A DNA stretch of 64,000 nt, taken from the NCBI RefSeq assembly GCF_029893085.1, contig NZ_JARXWI010000013.1:1-64000 (forward strand). Direction: 5' to 3'. Under the pieces are notes generated by a model, which worked only from the letters and a program-made list of their open reading frames with translations, did not search any database and was not told the origin of the DNA. Source of the stretch: Parabacteroides sp. PFB2-10. GTDB taxonomy: Bacteria; Bacteroidota; Bacteroidia; Bacteroidales; Tannerellaceae. Shown here one piece after another: positions 25,741 to 33,685 of this stretch (position 1 is its first letter; every line of letters begins with the position of its first letter). The position numbers were made by a program, and so were the translations under genes.

Positions 25741-25930
25741 GGAGCTATACGGACTAAAGACACATGGTTTGGAGCCAAATATACATCCTATATGCATCGA
25801 AGGATGCCGGCTCAAAAAGCGCTTATTGCTATTGCACGCAAAATACTGATGATCGTATGGCATATTGTATTGCACATAAATGCATATTTACCTATTGAAA
25901 AAACCTCTTTTGAGGATCGGATATACCTAA
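25741..25930 (+). pseudogene. IS110-family transposase C-terminal remnant
   Basis: Read in the frame of 25741, the sequence gives GAIRTKDTWFGAKYTSYM followed by HRRMPAQKALIAIARKILM and IVWHIVLHINAYLP. This is the characteristic C-terminal part of IS110/IS116/IS902 transposases (RTKD..LGA+Y......KRA..A.A.K.L...H.). The rest of the transposase is missing: upstream the sequence switches directly to the mosaic remnant. The original IS end and the point of truncation cannot be fixed without a reference copy. Confidence 0.75.
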
Positions 25931-25973
25931 AGTCAGATCAGAAGGGATCCTGGAGTTATTTAATTATAAAGGA

Positions 25974-26103
25974 AATGTTAAAATATCGATTGTAAGCAAA
26001 ACGGCCGTTTTGCTTACAAATCCATACGTTAAAAAGTGTTTCTCCCGGGAGTTTGTAAAAAAAGCCCTGCCGGTTCGGAAAAAAAGTCCCGCGTTTTTGA
26101 CAA
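25974..26103 (-). repeat. Dispersed palindromic repeat, copy D (truncated)
   Basis: The palindrome-bearing half of the ~184 bp repeat is present: AATGTTAAAATATCGATTG, the 30 bp perfect palindrome TTGTAAGCAAAACGG/CCGTTTTGCTTACAA, then CGTTAAAAAGTG and TCTCCCGGGAGTTTGT. After 26056 it is interrupted by unrelated bases before AAAAAGTCCCGC, and the other end is lost. It is the only damaged copy of the five. Confidence 0.8.
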
Positions 26104-26265
26104 AATGATATTTGGCTAAGGCCGATCTTCGATTCGCTTAGCGCAGCGTAAAGCAATTTGATAATCGCTTAACGAGCGAAGCGAAGTGCAAAGCAAAATG
26201 ATATTTGGCTAAGGCCGATCTTCGATTCGCTTAGCGCAGCGTAAAGCAAAATGATATTTTGGAAA
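26101..26265. repeat. 56 bp direct repeat, 93 bp period
   Basis: Identical 56 bp units (26101-26156 and 26194-26249) contain GGCCGATCTTCGATTCGC and CTTAGCGCAGCGTAAAGC. They are separated by a spacer with related palindromic bits (ATCGCTTAACGAGCGAAGCG). A third copy begins at 26247 and stops after a few bases. No protein is encoded. Two units with a palindromic spacer do not make a CRISPR array. Confidence 0.85.
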
Positions 26266-26281
26266 TCTTCAAAAAGGGAAG

Positions 26282-26533
26282 GATTGGAAGATCGTGTTAT
26301 TGACAATTTTTGGTGACAAAATTTCTCCTCCTTAGCAAAGGAGGAGTACCCGAACGAAGAGAGGGGGAGGTGGTTTGATCATTTATATATTTGTCAACAA
26401 CATAACATATATAGAGTTACACCAAACCACCTCCCCCCTCGTACCTCGGGGTACTCCTCCTTTGCTAAGGAGGAGAAATTTGGATACTATTTTGTTACTA
26501 AAAAACCTTCACATTTTCCCAGATTGGAAGATC
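26282..26533. repeat. Hairpin element flanked by 12 bp direct repeats
   Basis: A long imperfect inverted repeat has arms of about 58 bp (26319-26376 and 26424-26481). Each arm contains the self-complementary unit CTCCTCCTTAGCAAAGGAGG, and an AT-rich loop of about 47 bp separates them. The identical 12-mer GATTGGAAGATC lies on both sides (26282-26293 and 26522-26533), as a target duplication would. The arms differ by several bases and small gaps. The unit resembles multicopy intergenic hairpins known in Bacteroidota genomes. Confidence 0.75.
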
Positions 26534-26641
26534 AATAGCAATCGCAGAATAGTTACAAGAGGTCACTTTTCTTCCTTTAAGGCAAGAAGAAGAGAAACGT
26601 AAAAATCTGAGTTTTAATGGAGGGCAGCCCTTTGTCTTTGC

Positions 26642-28489
26642 TTATCGGAAGTAGGTGATAACAACATATCCGTTGGAAGATGGCCGTGTTGTATTGGTTG
26701 GAAGGGTGAGGCCGGGGTTGGGCGCTTGAGTAGCGACATAATTCTGGCCACCTTTGCCACCGCCGCCGCCTCTGGAGTTTGATCCTCCACCAGCTTTTCC
26801 TCTTGCTCCGCCATTTCCTCCGTATAGGTATCCACCGCCACCGCCGCCACCGGCTCCGCCCCACGCGGCAACCCCACTTCCGGTCTCACCATTAGCTCCT
26901 GCACTACCATTAGTGTCGCTACTCGCTGTTGTAGCTCCGGCTCCTCCACTATTAGAGGCATTATCCCCATTGTCGGCATTACCATCACCTCCCATGCCAC
27001 CGCTGCTGCCGGTACCTGTTGAATTTCCACTACCACCACCACTGCCTGCTGCACCGCCGGAGCAAATTAATGTTCCGCTCAATGCGTTAGATGAAAGCAC
27101 GAATGTAGCTGCTCCGCCTCCTCCTCCTGCTCCGGCATAGTTATAGCCTGAAAGGCCTACCCAACCTCCACTGGCATCACCACCTTTTCCTCCATTCCCA
27201 TAACTCCAATTATTGGTTCCTCCATTTGCCCCGGTTCCAGATCCTTGATCACCAGAAGCCATACTAGCTCCGGCTGAACCTACATATATAAACAATGGTG
27301 TATCTTTCTCTAATTTATATAACCCGGACGCTTTTATCGCTTTTCCTCCATCTCTTTGAGTGTTCGAAGACCTCTCTCCTTTTCCGCCTTTACCTCCATC
27401 ACCTCCCCAGGCTTCGATATAGTAGTAGCCGGATTTAGAAACCGTAAAACTTGTACCTGCTGCATATTGTGCCGCGGGAGCCAGACGGATCCGGTGAATC
27501 TTGCCTCTTTCGAAGTTTACTCCGGAGGTGGTGTATAATGTTTTGTAAGCATTACTGGAGGAGGCCGTAGTGAATGTGAATGTTAATGTTTGTCCGGATA
27601 GATCTTTCACGGGCATAGGGATATACACTGCGCTTCCATCGCCTGCGGTAAGGCCGCCATCCGATATATTGACAGTCACGCTGTTGGAACCTCCTGAAAG
27701 TGTATAGGTGCTATCCAGCGGATTGTACTGCATAGTGCCATTGATACGGGTTGCATCGCTTGTGCTGCTTCCAACCGTCATGGTAATAGAAGTGACGGCA
27801 TCCGGCATAAGCCGTACATCCATCTCGATGGCTGCATAGGAGAGGATATGCTCGTAGTCGAAATGCAGTCCGCCCAACTGATAAACAGGGTCTACATCGC
27901 CTTCGGGGAAAAATATCTCCGGTTCTTCATTCTTTACAACAGCAACCATGGGTGCATACTTCGCCGGTACAAATGTATTGGACGCGATGGTGTAGGAACT
28001 CAGCATCGTGAATTGCAGGGTAGAAGGGAAAGAAGCAGAAGCCAGGCCATTGATGTTATGGGGAAAGAAAGAGTAAAAGTCGAAATGGGTTCCCGCATCC
28101 ATTAAGTTTTGGTATTGGACTTGAACAAGATCAGTTAGAAAAGTGGTACGCAGGGCAGGCTCCAGATTCATTGCTGTCAGCTCCATATTTTTGAAGCCTG
28201 AAACAATATTTACTGGCTCATTCACCTTCGTGACAGACATAACCACTTGATCTCCCTTGTCCCACCAATACTCATACGTATCCAGATTCAACGTGGCACG
28301 CGTATCGGGCATTTCCCCTTTTGTCTGGCTGCGTCCTCCGGACACGATGAAGGAATAACGGGCAGAAGGGTTGTTTTCCGGTTTCCCTTTTTCATTATTC
28401 TTATAGATACCTTCTTCTTGCGCGCACGACAAGGCACACAAAGCAAGGATAGCCATCCATATTTTCCGTATATATAGGTTTGTCTTCAT
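26642..28489 (-). CDS. Fimbrillin-like lipoprotein with glycine-rich C-terminal domain
   Basis: The 615-residue product is a lipoprotein (lipobox ALSC). Residues about 25-340 look like a fimbrillin/Mfa1-like beta-sandwich, with the SARYSFIVSGG start and FDYEHILSYAAIEMDV, the family H-L core. Residues about 345-615 form a different domain. It opens with FTVSKSGYYYIEAWGGDGGKGG, is glycine-rich throughout, and closes with NGYVVITYFR. This bracket matches the glycine-rich domain known from ALK/LTK-type receptors and several bacterial surface proteins. It is the last gene of the pilus operon, so a tip adhesin or terminal surface subunit is a reasonable inference. Two pieces of this gene (27446-27483, 28341-28382) recur in the mosaic remnant next to it. 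Confidence 0.82.
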   Translation of the reverse strand: MKTNLYIRKIWMAILALCALSCAQEEGIYKNNEKGKPENNPSARYSFIVSGGRSQTKGEMPDTRATLNLDTYEYWWDKGDQVVMSVTKVNEPVNIVSGFKNMELTAMNLEPALRTTFLTDLVQVQYQNLMDAGTHFDFYSFFPHNINGLASASFPSTLQFTMLSSYTIASNTFVPAKYAPMVAVVKNEEPEIFFPEGDVDPVYQLGGLHFDYEHILSYAAIEMDVRLMPDAVTSITMTVGSSTSDATRINGTMQYNPLDSTYTLSGGSNSVTVNISDGGLTAGDGSAVYIPMPVKDLSGQTLTFTFTTASSSNAYKTLYTTSGVNFERGKIHRIRLAPAAQYAAGTSFTVSKSGYYYIEAWGGDGGKGGKGERSSNTQRDGGKAIKASGLYKLEKDTPLFIYVGSAGASMASGDQGSGTGANGGTNNWSYGNGGKGGDASGGWVGLSGYNYAGAGGGGGAATFVLSSNALSGTLICSGGAAGSGGGSGNSTGTGSSGGMGGDGNADNGDNASNSGGAGATTASSDTNGSAGANGETGSGVAAWGGAGGGGGGGYLYGGNGGARGKAGGGSNSRGGGGGKGGQNYVATQAPNPGLTLPTNTTRPSSNGYVVITYFR

Positions 28490-28501
28490 TACTCAACAGT
28501 A

Positions 28502-29659
28502 TTAAAACTCATATATATCCTCTCCATCTTCCGGTGATTCCAGATCTCCGCTTATTACCACATTCAGATACATCCGGCGAGAATCGTCCTGCACATTGGA
28601 AACACCGTCCACATAAACGTTTACTCTGTATATACAGTTACGATCGATATCAAAATTACCATACAATGGAGTACTATTTTCGTATCCCTTACCAACAAGC
28701 ACGTAGGTTTGAAGCACCTCGTTATCTTCAGCATTTCCCTGAAAATTGAATTCAAAGGCGAATTTAGGAGCCTTTGCCTTTCGATCTTTCGCATTCAAAT
28801 TCGCAACAGTTCCCCTACGGTTCTCGAGACAATAGACTTCAAGGTAATGCCATTCATATCTATTAGGAGGTTGTTCCTCGATGGGGTGGTTAACAACGCG
28901 GCGAATATCAGTTAGGGAAGAGCGGTTGTAACCTGCAGTAACAGGCGTAAGGGATTGGGGATAATCATCTTTAGCTCCAATTTCATCAATGGTCGTGTGA
29001 CGTTCGACGATCCAGGAGTAGGCGGGAAGATTGTTTGAATAGCACGAGAGCAATTCCACACTGGAAAGATTATTTCCCGAAGCATCCACCAGATTGTATA
29101 TATTAACTTCCATTTTGGAATACAGGCTGCGCAGTTTGAGTGTAACAGTCGTTGTCTGGATTGGATTGTTTAATGTAACTACTGCAAACGGACTGGTTTT
29201 GGAACCACTGATCATCGGCATTTTAGTAGGTGCTTTACCTGGTTCTGCCGAAGAGATAAAGTATTTATTGTTAAGGTGAGCTATATTGGTTACATCATCG
29301 AAATAGGTCTCCGCCGTATAGTCGTCGGGGCAGTTGGCATCGACGAGGTTAGCGATAACAAATACCCGGTAGGTACCGCCCCTTTTTAAATATACTCTCT
29401 CGCCGTCGGTATACTTGATAGTCCGGCGATGAAGCACCTTATCCTCGGTTCCGTCAAACACGATAATGGTAGCGTTTTCAATCGCGGTTAACGAGGGATC
29501 GATACCGGCACGTGACACCTGTACCGATCCGTTTAACCCCACCAGTTCGATAGCAACCAGCTCCTCTTCTTCGATCGGCAGCTCCGTCTTACTGCATCCT
29601 GCGAAGAGGACCAACAGCAACAAAGCATATATTATATATCGTATCGTTTTCATCTTCAT
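28502..29659 (-). CDS. DUF4906/FimA-like fimbrial (tip-type) lipoprotein
   Basis: The 385-residue lipoprotein (lipobox FAGC) has two beta-sandwich parts. Features typical of Bacteroidales FimA/DUF4906 minor subunits are visible: ATIIVFDGTEDKVLHRRTI early (the mini-fimbrial domain), VTLKLRSLYSKMEVNIYN in the middle, and YRVNVYVDGVSNVQDDSRRMYLNVVIS at the end. Such proteins are minor or tip subunits of type V pili, transported as lipoproteins and then processed. It lies 12 bp upstream of the glycine-rich gene. It is less like the fimbrillins than the next six genes are to each other. Confidence 0.75.
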   Translation of the reverse strand: MKMKTIRYIIYALLLLVLFAGCSKTELPIEEEELVAIELVGLNGSVQVSRAGIDPSLTAIENATIIVFDGTEDKVLHRRTIKYTDGERVYLKRGGTYRVFVIANLVDANCPDDYTAETYFDDVTNIAHLNNKYFISSAEPGKAPTKMPMISGSKTSPFAVVTLNNPIQTTTVTLKLRSLYSKMEVNIYNLVDASGNNLSSVELLSCYSNNLPAYSWIVERHTTIDEIGAKDDYPQSLTPVTAGYNRSSLTDIRRVVNHPIEEQPPNRYEWHYLEVYCLENRRGTVANLNAKDRKAKAPKFAFEFNFQGNAEDNEVLQTYVLVGKGYENSTPLYGNFDIDRNCIYRVNVYVDGVSNVQDDSRRMYLNVVISGDLESPEDGEDIYEF

Positions 29660-29671
29660 ATCTCAAATCTG

Positions 29672-30910
29672 TTAATCGTATCGCTGATCGAACCACCATT
29701 CCTCCGCCTCGGCCGCTTCGAGTCGGATCTCCGCCGTTTCTAATAATTTGAAGGCCAGGTTATATATTTTCCCTGCTAACGGCATGACGCCAGTCTTCTC
29801 CGGATCGAAGTCATAAGTAACATACACCGGATTATTCTTACCTCGGATGGAAGTAAATATACTGAACGTATAGGTTTGCGCAGGCATAGCAAGCATATAG
29901 CCGAATTCCACCGCTGCGGCCGTAGCGTAGGTAGTAGGTAGTGACAAAGAGCCTGTCACCGGATTACCGTTCGTGTCTTTGGGACGAACTGCCGGGTATT
30001 CGGTGGTTAATCCCCGCTCCGCGTCGAAAAGCTCATCATCATATTTACCTGCGTCAGCCTGTTTACCTATATTCAATCCTATTCTCTTTGGCTGATTAAT
30101 AAGTTTCACGGAGTCGATGGTGCCATAAAGACTTTTCGCCAGTGCGCTCTCGGCAAAGAAATGACACCGCAAGGCGGTGAGCTTGTGCGAAAAGGTCAGT
30201 GCCTCAGTGAAGGGATGCTCAATATTTCCTCCTCCCATAGTCGAAGCCATGATGTCCTGACTTCCGTCTACCTCGAAGACTACCGCCGCCCCTAAAACAT
30301 CATCCCAGATGATGGTTCCATTCTCATCCTCTTCAACGTTTTCAATATCATAGATAGCATGATAGGGATAGAATGCCACCATGTAATAGTAGATCCCCAT
30401 CTCGTCGTAAAAAACCTGTTGAATGGCATCTCCCTTACGGTTGGTATATTCGATATTTCCCGTCCAAACGGTAGGGCCGGTGGCACCGGCATGAGGATCG
30501 GGGGTTATAGGGTCATCGGATGCTTCTTCGGTATAATTTCCAGGTTTGTCGTTTGGGGATTGCCCCCCGAAGAACCCGTAGTCAAGGTAAGTAGTCGGGT
30601 CATTCCATTCCGCGACGGTAGGGGGAGTATTATTTTCGTAAGAACCAAACTCTATCGTCACGATCCCTATTTTCAACTGATAGGGCGGGAGCCCGTCGCT
30701 GTTTGGAATGGGATGAATCATACCACCGGGATCGTTATACTCGTCATCGGCGCGCGTGGGGATACCCGGAGCCGGCAAAGAACCGCTCAACTCAACACGT
30801 GCCTTTTCGGGTCTCTTTGTCGGAATGGGTGTATCTTCCTCATCGTTGCATCCAAAGAGCAGCGTCAGGCAGCATAAGGCGATTATATAGAGCGTTTGTC
30901 TCATATCCAA
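29672..30910 (-). CDS. Fimbrillin-family (Mfa-like) lipoprotein
   Basis: The 412-residue lipoprotein has lipobox LLFGC and an acidic N-terminus. The beta-sandwich pattern of the fimbrillin family is visible: an H-K-L-T-A-L core in FTEALTFSHKLTALRCHFF, and a late strand IYNLAFKLLETAEIRLEAA. It differs from the three closely similar fimbrillins in lacking the TKAP segment. It lies 3 bp after the upstream fimbrillin stop and 12 bp before the tip-type gene, so it is part of one transcript. It is probably a minor pilus subunit. Confidence 0.75.
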   Translation of the reverse strand: MDMRQTLYIIALCCLTLLFGCNDEEDTPIPTKRPEKARVELSGSLPAPGIPTRADDEYNDPGGMIHPIPNSDGLPPYQLKIGIVTIEFGSYENNTPPTVAEWNDPTTYLDYGFFGGQSPNDKPGNYTEEASDDPITPDPHAGATGPTVWTGNIEYTNRKGDAIQQVFYDEMGIYYYMVAFYPYHAIYDIENVEEDENGTIIWDDVLGAAVVFEVDGSQDIMASTMGGGNIEHPFTEALTFSHKLTALRCHFFAESALAKSLYGTIDSVKLINQPKRIGLNIGKQADAGKYDDELFDAERGLTTEYPAVRPKDTNGNPVTGSLSLPTTYATAAAVEFGYMLAMPAQTYTFSIFTSIRGKNNPVYVTYDFDPEKTGVMPLAGKIYNLAFKLLETAEIRLEAAEAEEWWFDQRYD

Positions 30911-30913
30911 TTA

Positions 30914-32065
30914 TTAAAATCCCTCAATCTCCCGTAGTGTCTCATCTTCCAGCCATTCATCTATGGGGTTACTACTCTGAAATTCAATCCACGCCCCCGA
31001 GATGGATAACTTCACAATGAATGTCATCACATAGCCCGGCTTATTCAGCTTCACGTCAGGGAAAGGCATCGTTATATAATGTTCCGTATTCGATGGGGAA
31101 TCCGAGGCATCGTGATGGATGAACGCGACGTTTACCGCCGTAAAATTCTTACTAAGCTCGATATTCTGCGGAATGATCATCAGGCAATTTGCATAATCTC
31201 TTCCACCCATAGGCTCTAATGCACCGGCATCTACCATCAACGGATCTTCCCATAGGTAGTCGAACGCGTAGTCTGCGGGTTCGTATCCTTCATCATCATT
31301 CAATTCGGGTATATTGGTCCAGGTGGCGGTAGCCATATCAAACCGGCCGGTATTGATAATGCGTCCCGCTGTCATATTAAATTCGGTGACTTCGTAGCGT
31401 TCGACCTCGTTCGGTAAAGGATCATCATTCTCTACCAAAGGGGCAATCATAAAGCGAAGCCAGAGCAGCGCGTGCTTCATGTTGTACTTCACGCTGCCAT
31501 TGTTTTTTTCGTAGTTGATGTTTTGCACATCCGCATTATATTCCGAATAGAGCAGGTCGATCTGCTCGCTCATATTTTCCGGTACGCTGTAAATTAAATA
31601 GGGGTAGCTTATAGTATCCTCTTCTTCCAATTCTTTTATTTTCTCAGGAACAACAGCGAACGATCCTTTCGGAAAGTTCTCTTGATGGGGTGAATAAGCG
31701 AAGAAGGTATTCTTTATCGCTGGGTTGGCGGGCCAATAGGCTATGGGGGTGTAACTCCAGGATGATAACTCACCGGTCTCTTCATTCACAACCATTCGTT
31801 CGGCAAGCGCGTTATCGAATAGGTTGGGCGCTGTCTTACCATTAAAATCGTCCGTTCCCGTTGAGTAACCGATAATGCCAAGCGAGAGTATCTGGTCGGC
31901 CGTAGTCGTAACCTCCGCTTTGGTCAGGTCGGCATCTACATATAAACCGATCTTACGCGAGTTGTCCGGTGGTGTAGGCTCCTCTGCTTGTTCTTTGTCG
32001 CAACCCCATAACAGAGTTGCAAACAGGAATAATCCGATATATATATTACGGTTCATCATCATCAT
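30914..32065 (-). CDS. Fimbrillin-family lipoprotein
   Basis: The 383-residue lipoprotein begins MMMMNRNIYIGLF; the lipobox is LLWGC. Fimbrillin hallmarks include KAEVTTTADQILSLGIIGYSTG, the AYSPHQENFPKGSF segment and NMKHALLWLRFMIA. The segment EELEEEDTISYPYLIYSVPEN (31575-31702 at the DNA level) is the source of the third mosaic piece at 25563-25692. The start overlaps the stop of the upstream gene (ATGA). The ATG cluster leaves the exact start uncertain within 9 bp. Likely a structural or accessory subunit of the same pilus. Confidence 0.78.
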   Translation of the reverse strand: MMMMNRNIYIGLFLFATLLWGCDKEQAEEPTPPDNSRKIGLYVDADLTKAEVTTTADQILSLGIIGYSTGTDDFNGKTAPNLFDNALAERMVVNEETGELSSWSYTPIAYWPANPAIKNTFFAYSPHQENFPKGSFAVVPEKIKELEEEDTISYPYLIYSVPENMSEQIDLLYSEYNADVQNINYEKNNGSVKYNMKHALLWLRFMIAPLVENDDPLPNEVERYEVTEFNMTAGRIINTGRFDMATATWTNIPELNDDEGYEPADYAFDYLWEDPLMVDAGALEPMGGRDYANCLMIIPQNIELSKNFTAVNVAFIHHDASDSPSNTEHYITMPFPDVKLNKPGYVMTFIVKLSISGAWIEFQSSNPIDEWLEDETLREIEGF

Positions 32066-33669
32066 TTTTTTCTTATGATAAGCGTTCCTGGGTTGGTAAG
32101 CACATCCGATGGGTTGATGTTGGTCGTTCCTCCTTCAAGAGTCGGAAAGCCATCGACAGCGGGGAGTGTGGCAGACGTGGTGCCGTCTACATCATCTATC
32201 TCATAGCCTCCTTCACTTGCCCATTTCTCCCAGTCGATTCCCGGATGATCGCCTGTCTTGATCGTCTGTTTGGCTGACACAAGATCCCAATTCTCTTGAT
32301 AATTCTTCAGGACAACAGTAGATTGCCTGGTTGGGTCATCATGATCATTGGGGTCGGTGGGGTCGCCGTGGTACGTATCCCATTTGCGAATCAGTTTCTT
32401 CATGTCGAACATAACATGCTGCCCCGTCTTGAAACTGGATAACAGACCCGCAGTGGTCAGCACTGCCACATCAAACTCCATATCGTGGGTTACATCGTTC
32501 ACACCATACAAGCCAAAATACTTGTATGTATGCGAAAAACTATTTGCGTTGATCTTATTGAGTACATCCAGGGCGAATAGCATGTTTTCCGCATCTTTTT
32601 TTCTGTACATGGTAAGCATAATCGTTTGCAACACAAGGCTGGTAGCCCACTCGCCGATTGTTATATCATCGGAATCAGCCACCTCGACGCTGATTTCGTT
32701 TCCCCGGAAGTTCAAGGTGACATTAAATGAACGGCCTTGCGTAGATCCTTCAAAGGGAGTACTCTCCGTTTTCAGATCCAGTCCAATTGTTTTGTCGCTT
32801 CCATTGGAGGTCTTAATGCGCAACGTATATTCATTGCCGTCACCTGCCGTAACCGGCGCAGCAAGGATATAAGCTTGTGGTGCCAGATCATCACTCTTCA
32901 GGGCGATAGGGATCCCGGTAGAATAGTTTGAAACCGGTGTATCGTCTGCTACCAGATGTGCGCTTAGCGTGCTGATACTATTGTCTACCGAATAGGCGGA
33001 GTTCACGGGAACCGCTGCTCCCATATTCGCAGCACCCAATGATACGGTTACTTTGTTTTTGGTATTCGTCAATTGTAAATCCGTAATATCTCCCCAAGCC
33101 GCCGGTATACCAGCGTTTTCAGTTACCAGTGTGATATGCAGCTTTGTCAACAGGTGGTTGAATGTAAATTCCGGCTTCTCCGCCGCCTGCGAGATGTCCG
33201 AAGAGGTTTGCAGGGCAAACATCACATCCTCTTTACCGGTAAAGGTAAAAGAGGCGGTGGTAGTCGGAGAAGCGCTCCAGCCGGTAGCTGGATAGAGGCC
33301 GCAGAAATAAAGCGAAGAGCCATCGAGTTCATAAAAACTCTTTCCCGAAAATCCTTCCGTATCATACGGTGTTCTTCCTGCCCCTGTGAAGGTCATCGTG
33401 CCGTCGGCATGAAGCTTGCCGGTTGACGCCGTATAATCACCGGAGGTTTTCGAGGCAAGTACCCGCGCCTTTAACGGACTATCCACGCTCGGGCTCGTCT
33501 CGTTATAGGGCGCTTTGGTCTCGACGGAAGGTTGACGCAGGGAGGTAGCACTGGCGACAATCTCCGCCCCCGTATTGCCTCCGATGAAGTCAGGGTCATT
33601 GTCTGAACAACCAGACAAGAGCCCTAATCCCATCAAACAAAGAAATAGTATGTGTCTACCCTTTTTCAC
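32062..33669 (-). CDS. Fimbrillin-family lipoprotein with extended C-terminus
   Basis: The 535-residue lipoprotein (lipobox LLSGC) has an N-terminal fimbrillin part (about 20-330). Its signatures are VETKAPYN, LKARVLASKT, FTFTGKEDVMFALQTS, FTFNHLLTKLHITLV, AAWGDITDLQLTN and FNVTLNFRGNE, which are shared with the next two upstream fimbrillins. The extra ~200 C-terminal residues (GEWATSLVLQTIMLTMYRKK to LTNPGTLIIRKK) are not fimbrillin-like and I do not recognise them. The 3' end supplied the fourth mosaic piece. It is one of three closely related paralogues in the operon. The extension may make it a modified major or tip subunit. Confidence 0.8.
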   Translation of the reverse strand: MKKGRHILFLCLMGLGLLSGCSDNDPDFIGGNTGAEIVASATSLRQPSVETKAPYNETSPSVDSPLKARVLASKTSGDYTASTGKLHADGTMTFTGAGRTPYDTEGFSGKSFYELDGSSLYFCGLYPATGWSASPTTTASFTFTGKEDVMFALQTSSDISQAAEKPEFTFNHLLTKLHITLVTENAGIPAAWGDITDLQLTNTKNKVTVSLGAANMGAAVPVNSAYSVDNSISTLSAHLVADDTPVSNYSTGIPIALKSDDLAPQAYILAAPVTAGDGNEYTLRIKTSNGSDKTIGLDLKTESTPFEGSTQGRSFNVTLNFRGNEISVEVADSDDITIGEWATSLVLQTIMLTMYRKKDAENMLFALDVLNKINANSFSHTYKYFGLYGVNDVTHDMEFDVAVLTTAGLLSSFKTGQHVMFDMKKLIRKWDTYHGDPTDPNDHDDPTRQSTVVLKNYQENWDLVSAKQTIKTGDHPGIDWEKWASEGGYEIDDVDGTTSATLPAVDGFPTLEGGTTNINPSDVLTNPGTLIIRKK

Positions 33670-33685
33670 GCTATAAGTTTACTAC

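Noticed and set aside
26101-26265. Possible CRISPR array from the tandem 56 bp repeats
   Set aside because: Only two complete units with one non-unique spacer and no cas genes in the window.
26614-27140. Glycine- or proline-rich frames on both strands over the 26642 gene
   Set aside because: They are alternate-frame readings of the repetitive glycine codons in the real gene and have no signal peptide or independent start.
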